Shown piece after piece: positions 7,505 through 10,292 of a stretch of DNA of 10,292 nucleotides. Below the pieces are notes generated by a model. The model ran no database searches. It worked only from the letters and a program-made list of their open reading frames with translations, and was not told the origin of the DNA. Position numbers and translations under genes: made by a program. Each line of letters begins with the position of its first letter. Positions within the stretch are counted from its first letter, which is position 1. Origin of the DNA: Erythrobacter sp. (GTDB taxonomy: Bacteria > Pseudomonadota > Alphaproteobacteria > Sphingomonadales > Sphingomonadaceae); contig JANQTR010000234.1 in assembly GCA_030731635.1 (NCBI GenBank), positions 1 to 10,292 of the forward strand. The letters run 5' to 3'.

Positions 7505-7547
7505 AAGTCGGTGGCCGTCATCCTTTGTGACGGCTGATTGATCGCAT

Positions 7548-7562
7548 TAATGGTAGACATTA
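7548..7562. promoter_or_regulatory. Operator site 4, receptor-proximal copy in the receptor/sulfatase divergent region
   Basis: TAATGGTAGACATTA has both exact 5-base half-sites with the 5-base spacer. It lies about 55 bases upstream of the receptor TTG. On the minus strand its end opens TAATGC, a weak -10 candidate; a convincing -35 was not found. It is likely the regulatory site of the receptor operon. Confidence 0.65.
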
Positions 7563-7633
7563 TTTTGACGTCTGCAAGTGCGGAATTGCGAGCCGCCGGC
7601 TCGCACCGGGATCTCGTCCCCGGCGCTGCCGGA

Positions 7634-7662
7634 TTGCATTTTTTAATTGCCTCCATTAATTC
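7634..7662 (+). promoter_or_regulatory. Predicted promoter of the sulfatase gene
   Basis: TTGCAT (7634-7639), a 4/6 match to the -35 consensus, is followed after 17 bases by TAATTC (7657-7662), a partial -10. Transcription would begin near 7669, about 79 bases before the ATG. The spacer holds operator 5, the same geometry as the BVMO promoter. Confidence 0.55.
7644..7658. promoter_or_regulatory. Operator site 5, sulfatase-proximal copy (one mismatch)
   Basis: TAATTGCCTCCATTA differs from the half-site consensus by one base (TAATT for TAATG). It sits inside the spacer of the predicted sulfatase promoter, 90 bases before the ATG, and 96 bases centre-to-centre from site 4. The divergent region therefore appears to have one site for each gene. 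This is the weakest of the five. Confidence 0.5.
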
Positions 7663-7747
7663 TTGTGCGAGAATGGTGTGCAAGTGGCGGCAAATTCGTC
7701 TCCATAGGCAGGCTGAGGGCTCCAGGGCCGCTCTGAGGGGAAACGGA

Positions 7748-9421
7748 ATGCTGAAGAAGATCGGGCTCGCCGGACTTGTCGTCGTGCTGCTGATCGGCGC
7801 GCTGGGGTGGTTCAATCGCAACACAATCATCCAGGCGATCGCGCTCAATCGGGCGATGGCGAACAGGATCGAGGCCGGACCGACCCAGACCGTGCCGTGG
7901 GATCAGGGACCTGCGCAAGCAGCCGCGCCACTCACCGACCGGCCGCCCAACATCGTGTTCATCTTGCTCGATGATCTGGGCTATAACGACATCACCACCT
8001 TTGGCGGCGGCCTTGCGGGCGGAAAGGTGCCCACGCCCAATATTGACCAGCTGGCCGCGCAAGGCGCGATCTTCAGCCAAGCCTATTCAGGCACCGGCAC
8101 CTGTGCACCGTCGCGCGCGATGCTGATGACCGGGCGCTATCCCACCCGCACCGGGTTCGAATTCACGCCGACGCCTGATGGCATGACGGGCGTGATCGCA
8201 GCCTTTGCCGCTGATCGCCCGCAGAGCCACCTGCCCCCGCTTGAGGTCAATCCCGACGTCAATGACGACGAACTGCCATTTCGCAACAAGGGCTTGCCGG
8301 GATCGGAAATCACCATCGCCGAATTGCTGAAACAGCAGGATTATCACACCGTCCACATCGGCAAGTGGCACCTCGGCAACAGCCCGCAATTCCTCCCGAA
8401 TGCGCAAGGGTTTGACGAAAGCCTGCTGATGCACAGCGGGCTCTATCTGCCCGAGGATGACCCGAACGTCGTCAACGCCAAGCTCGATTTCGACCCGATC
8501 GACAAGACCCTGTGGGCCGCGATGAGCTATGCCGCATCCTACAATGGCGGCAAACCGTTCGAGCCGGGTGGCTATCTCACCGATTGGTGGACCGACGAAA
8601 CCTTGCGGGTGATCGAGGCCAACCGCAACCGCCCGTTCTTCCTCCACCTCGCGCACTGGGCGCCGCACACGCCGCTGCAGGCCACCAAGGCGGATTTCGA
8701 CGCGGTCGGCGAATTCGGGACGCATCGCGAACGGGTCTATGCCGCGATGATCCGCGCGGTGGATCGCAGCATTGGGCGGGTAATGGACAAGCTTGAGGCC
8801 GAAGGCATGGCCGACAACACCATCGTGATCCTGAGCAGCGACAATGGCGCGCCCGGTTATATCGGCATCCCCGAAGTTAACGCCCCATATCGTGGGTGGA
8901 AGATCACGCTGTTCGAAGGCGGCATCCGCGTACCGATGTTCGTGAAATGGCCGCAGCGGATCGCACCAGGAACGGTGGTCGATACGCCGGTGGCGCATAT
9001 CGACCTGTTCCCCAGCCTCGCCTCAGCCGCTGGCGTGGCGCTTCCGGGGGACCGGGTGATCGACGGGGTCAATTTCATGCCCGCCGCTTTCGGAACCGGG
9101 CCCTTGCAGCGCAAGGACAATGCGATCTTCTGGCAATCGGGTAAATATCGCGTGGTGCGCGCGGGCGACTGGAAGCTGCAGGTGGATGGCTATCAGAACA
9201 AGCTGTGGCTGTTCGATCTCGCCGCCGATCCGACCGAGAAGAACAACCTTGCGGCCCGGCAGCCGCAGAAGGTCGCTGAGCTGAAGGCGCTGCTGGCAGC
9301 GCATCACGCCAATGCCGTCCCTTCGCTCTGGCCGCACAGCCTGATCAGCCCAATCACGATCGACAAGACCCTCGATCAGGCGTTAGCCAAAGGGGATGAA
9401 TACGTCCTCTGGCCCAATTGA
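7748..9421 (+). CDS. Formylglycine-dependent sulfatase (type I, S1 family), membrane-anchored
   Basis: A 557-residue sulfatase that hydrolyses a sulfate ester. The active-site signature C119-A-P-S-R123 is intact, so Cys119 would be oxidised to formylglycine. Other conserved parts are the metal-binding D75-D76 in LLDDLGYND, GKWHLG (205-210, with K206 and H208), H304/H307 in HWAPHTPL, metal-binding D365-N366 in SSDNGAPG, and K385 in the GWK before FEGGIRVP. Residues 5-21 form a hydrophobic segment without a clear cleavage site, so it is probably anchored in the inner membrane facing the periplasm. The start is the ATG with GAGGGG seven bases upstream; the open frame further upstream (from 7538) overlaps the operators and lacks sulfatase sequence. 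An insertion of about 45 residues (roughly 138-183) after the signature may shape the substrate pocket. The maturation enzyme is not in the window. The gene is divergent from the receptor and followed by a DUF1330-like gene. Overall motifs fit arylsulfatases, but aryl versus alkyl or steroid sulfate cannot be decided. Confidence 0.95.
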   Translation: MLKKIGLAGLVVVLLIGALGWFNRNTIIQAIALNRAMANRIEAGPTQTVPWDQGPAQAAAPLTDRPPNIVFILLDDLGYNDITTFGGGLAGGKVPTPNIDQLAAQGAIFSQAYSGTGTCAPSRAMLMTGRYPTRTGFEFTPTPDGMTGVIAAFAADRPQSHLPPLEVNPDVNDDELPFRNKGLPGSEITIAELLKQQDYHTVHIGKWHLGNSPQFLPNAQGFDESLLMHSGLYLPEDDPNVVNAKLDFDPIDKTLWAAMSYAASYNGGKPFEPGGYLTDWWTDETLRVIEANRNRPFFLHLAHWAPHTPLQATKADFDAVGEFGTHRERVYAAMIRAVDRSIGRVMDKLEAEGMADNTIVILSSDNGAPGYIGIPEVNAPYRGWKITLFEGGIRVPMFVKWPQRIAPGTVVDTPVAHIDLFPSLASAAGVALPGDRVIDGVNFMPAAFGTGPLQRKDNAIFWQSGKYRVVRAGDWKLQVDGYQNKLWLFDLAADPTEKNNLAARQPQKVAELKALLAAHHANAVPSLWPHSLISPITIDKTLDQALAKGDEYVLWPN

Positions 9422-9435
9422 GGGGGGCGGCCAGA

Positions 9436-10266
9436 ATGAACATCGTGCTCACGGGTTTGGCGGTCATCGGCGGGTTTATGGCGCTAACCATCGCCTTGGC
9501 CGTGGTCATCGGGATGCTCCAGCCATCGCGCCGCATCCACCGGAACCGCACCGTCATCTTTGCCGCGCTGCGGCAGGCGCAACCCGGCGCGCGCCTCATT
9601 GCTATGGATGCGCTTTGGAGGTCCACGGCCCTGTTCACGCTGATCGGTGATGATGATTCCTATTGGACCGATTACCTGATCCTCTCACCCGGCGCTGTGG
9701 ATGTGGCGGAGCTGAAGGCCCAGCCAGGGGTATCGGACCTGTTCGTGGCTGAAGTCGCCCTCACGCCGGTCCCCGCGATTGCCCTCGGCGTGCTCAGGCT
9801 CCGGCATTTGCTCGGCCTCACCCGCAGGCCCGCAGCGCCCTTGCCGAGCGCGCTCGACCACATCGAAGGGCGGCGCGATGTGCTGCCCACCATCGATGCC
9901 ATCGCCAAGGCCCAGGCTCTGCCTCAGGATCTGCCCTTGGCGATGATGAATTTTCTCGAATATCCCGCAATCGCCAAGGGCGACGCGGCCGATGGGCGCG
10001 CAGCCTATCTTCGCTATGGCCGCCAGGCCATGCGGGCGGTCCACGGTGTCGGCGGCCAGTTCCTGTTTGCCGGTCAGATCAGGGCGGTGCTGGCCGCGCC
10101 GAAAAGCCCGGACTGGCAGACCCCGTGGGACGACGTGGCGGCGATGATCTATCCCGACCCCACCGCGATTTTCGCCATGGAGCAATTCCCCTTCTACCGC
10201 CGGGCGCTCGGCGACCGGGACGAAGGCCTCAAACGCACCCGCGTGATCGCCACCCGCGCCTATTGA
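9436..10266 (+). CDS. Membrane-anchored protein with C-terminal DUF1330-like domain
   Basis: A 276-residue protein of unknown function. Residues 4-27 form a membrane helix, followed by a basic stretch (SRRIHRNR, 31-38), so the body is probably cytoplasmic by the positive-inside rule. Residues about 35-160 contain no motif I recognise. The C-terminal part, about 166-276, resembles DUF1330/EthD-like dimeric alpha-beta barrels: a first strand MMNFLEYP, then YLRYGRQAMRAVHGVGGQFLFAG, then WDDVAAMIYPDPTAIFAM (231-248), and a FYRRAL...R ending. Such domains are small stand-alone proteins of about 95-110 residues; here one is joined to a long N-terminal region. The ATG follows the sulfatase stop by 14 bases with a GAGGGGGG-type Shine-Dalgarno, so the two genes form an operon. 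A role in handling the sulfatase product or a later intermediate is only a guess. The family match is by eye. Confidence 0.82.
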   Translation: MNIVLTGLAVIGGFMALTIALAVVIGMLQPSRRIHRNRTVIFAALRQAQPGARLIAMDALWRSTALFTLIGDDDSYWTDYLILSPGAVDVAELKAQPGVSDLFVAEVALTPVPAIALGVLRLRHLLGLTRRPAAPLPSALDHIEGRRDVLPTIDAIAKAQALPQDLPLAMMNFLEYPAIAKGDAADGRAAYLRYGRQAMRAVHGVGGQFLFAGQIRAVLAAPKSPDWQTPWDDVAAMIYPDPTAIFAMEQFPFYRRALGDRDEGLKRTRVIATRAY

Positions 10267-10292
10267 ACGGACGCGCGCCGACGCAGCAGCGC

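Noticed and set aside
7538..7747. N-terminal extension of the sulfatase by 70 codons
   Set aside because: It would run through both operators and the predicted promoter. The ATG at 7748 has a strong Shine-Dalgarno and directly begins the membrane anchor.
8087..8998. 303-codon minus-strand frame opposite the sulfatase gene
   Set aside because: The sulfatase frame has every active-site motif; the antisense translation has none and is Arg/Asp/His-rich.

Overview
This high-GC window looks like alphaproteobacterial, most likely sphingomonad (Erythrobacteraceae / Novosphingobium / Sphingopyxis-like), chromosome. The grounds are the style of the TonB-dependent receptor (TTG start, terminal Phe, paired cysteines), the catabolic gene content, and the codon use. 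That placement is inference. No tRNA, rRNA, IS element, CRISPR array or origin was seen. Coding density is high and every intergenic gap over 100 bases holds predicted promoter and operator sequence.

Layout. 1-923 (minus): 5' portion of a Baeyer-Villiger monooxygenase (BVMO) gene, cut by the window edge. 1090-1710 (minus): TetR-family regulator. 1834-3294 (plus, divergent from tetR): GPH-type MFS symporter. 3314-4345 (minus, convergent with the MFS gene): membrane-anchored alpha/beta hydrolase with an Asp nucleophile, like haloalkane dehalogenases and epoxide hydrolases. 4421-4819 (minus): small four-helix membrane protein resembling DUF4345. 4829-7492 (minus): 887-residue TonB-dependent receptor. 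7748-9421 (plus, divergent from the receptor): membrane-anchored formylglycine-type sulfatase. 9436-10266 (plus, 14 bases after the sulfatase): membrane-anchored protein with a DUF1330-like C-terminal domain.

The main discovery is a shared, apparently undescribed operator. The 15-bp inverted repeat TAATG-N5-CATTA (best form TAATGC-N3-GCATTA) occurs five times, four exact in both half-sites and one with a single mismatch. All five copies are intergenic: upstream of the BVMO, between tetR and the MFS gene, directly upstream of the hydrolase, and twice between the receptor and the sulfatase (one copy near each gene). In every promoter direction the last TA of the repeat can begin a -10-like hexamer, so the repeat fills the -35/-10 spacer where a repressor would block RNA polymerase. 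The local TetR protein is the obvious candidate ligand-responsive repressor, with its own gene among the targets.

Taken together, the genes read as one regulated uptake and catabolism module for an unknown, probably sulfated, hydrophobic compound. The receptor would import it across the outer membrane, the sulfatase would desulfate it in the periplasm, and the GPH symporter would carry it across the inner membrane. The BVMO would then oxidise a ketone to an ester or lactone. The Asp-nucleophile hydrolase would act on an epoxide or C-halogen-type bond rather than as a classical Ser esterase. The substrate and the order of steps are inference.
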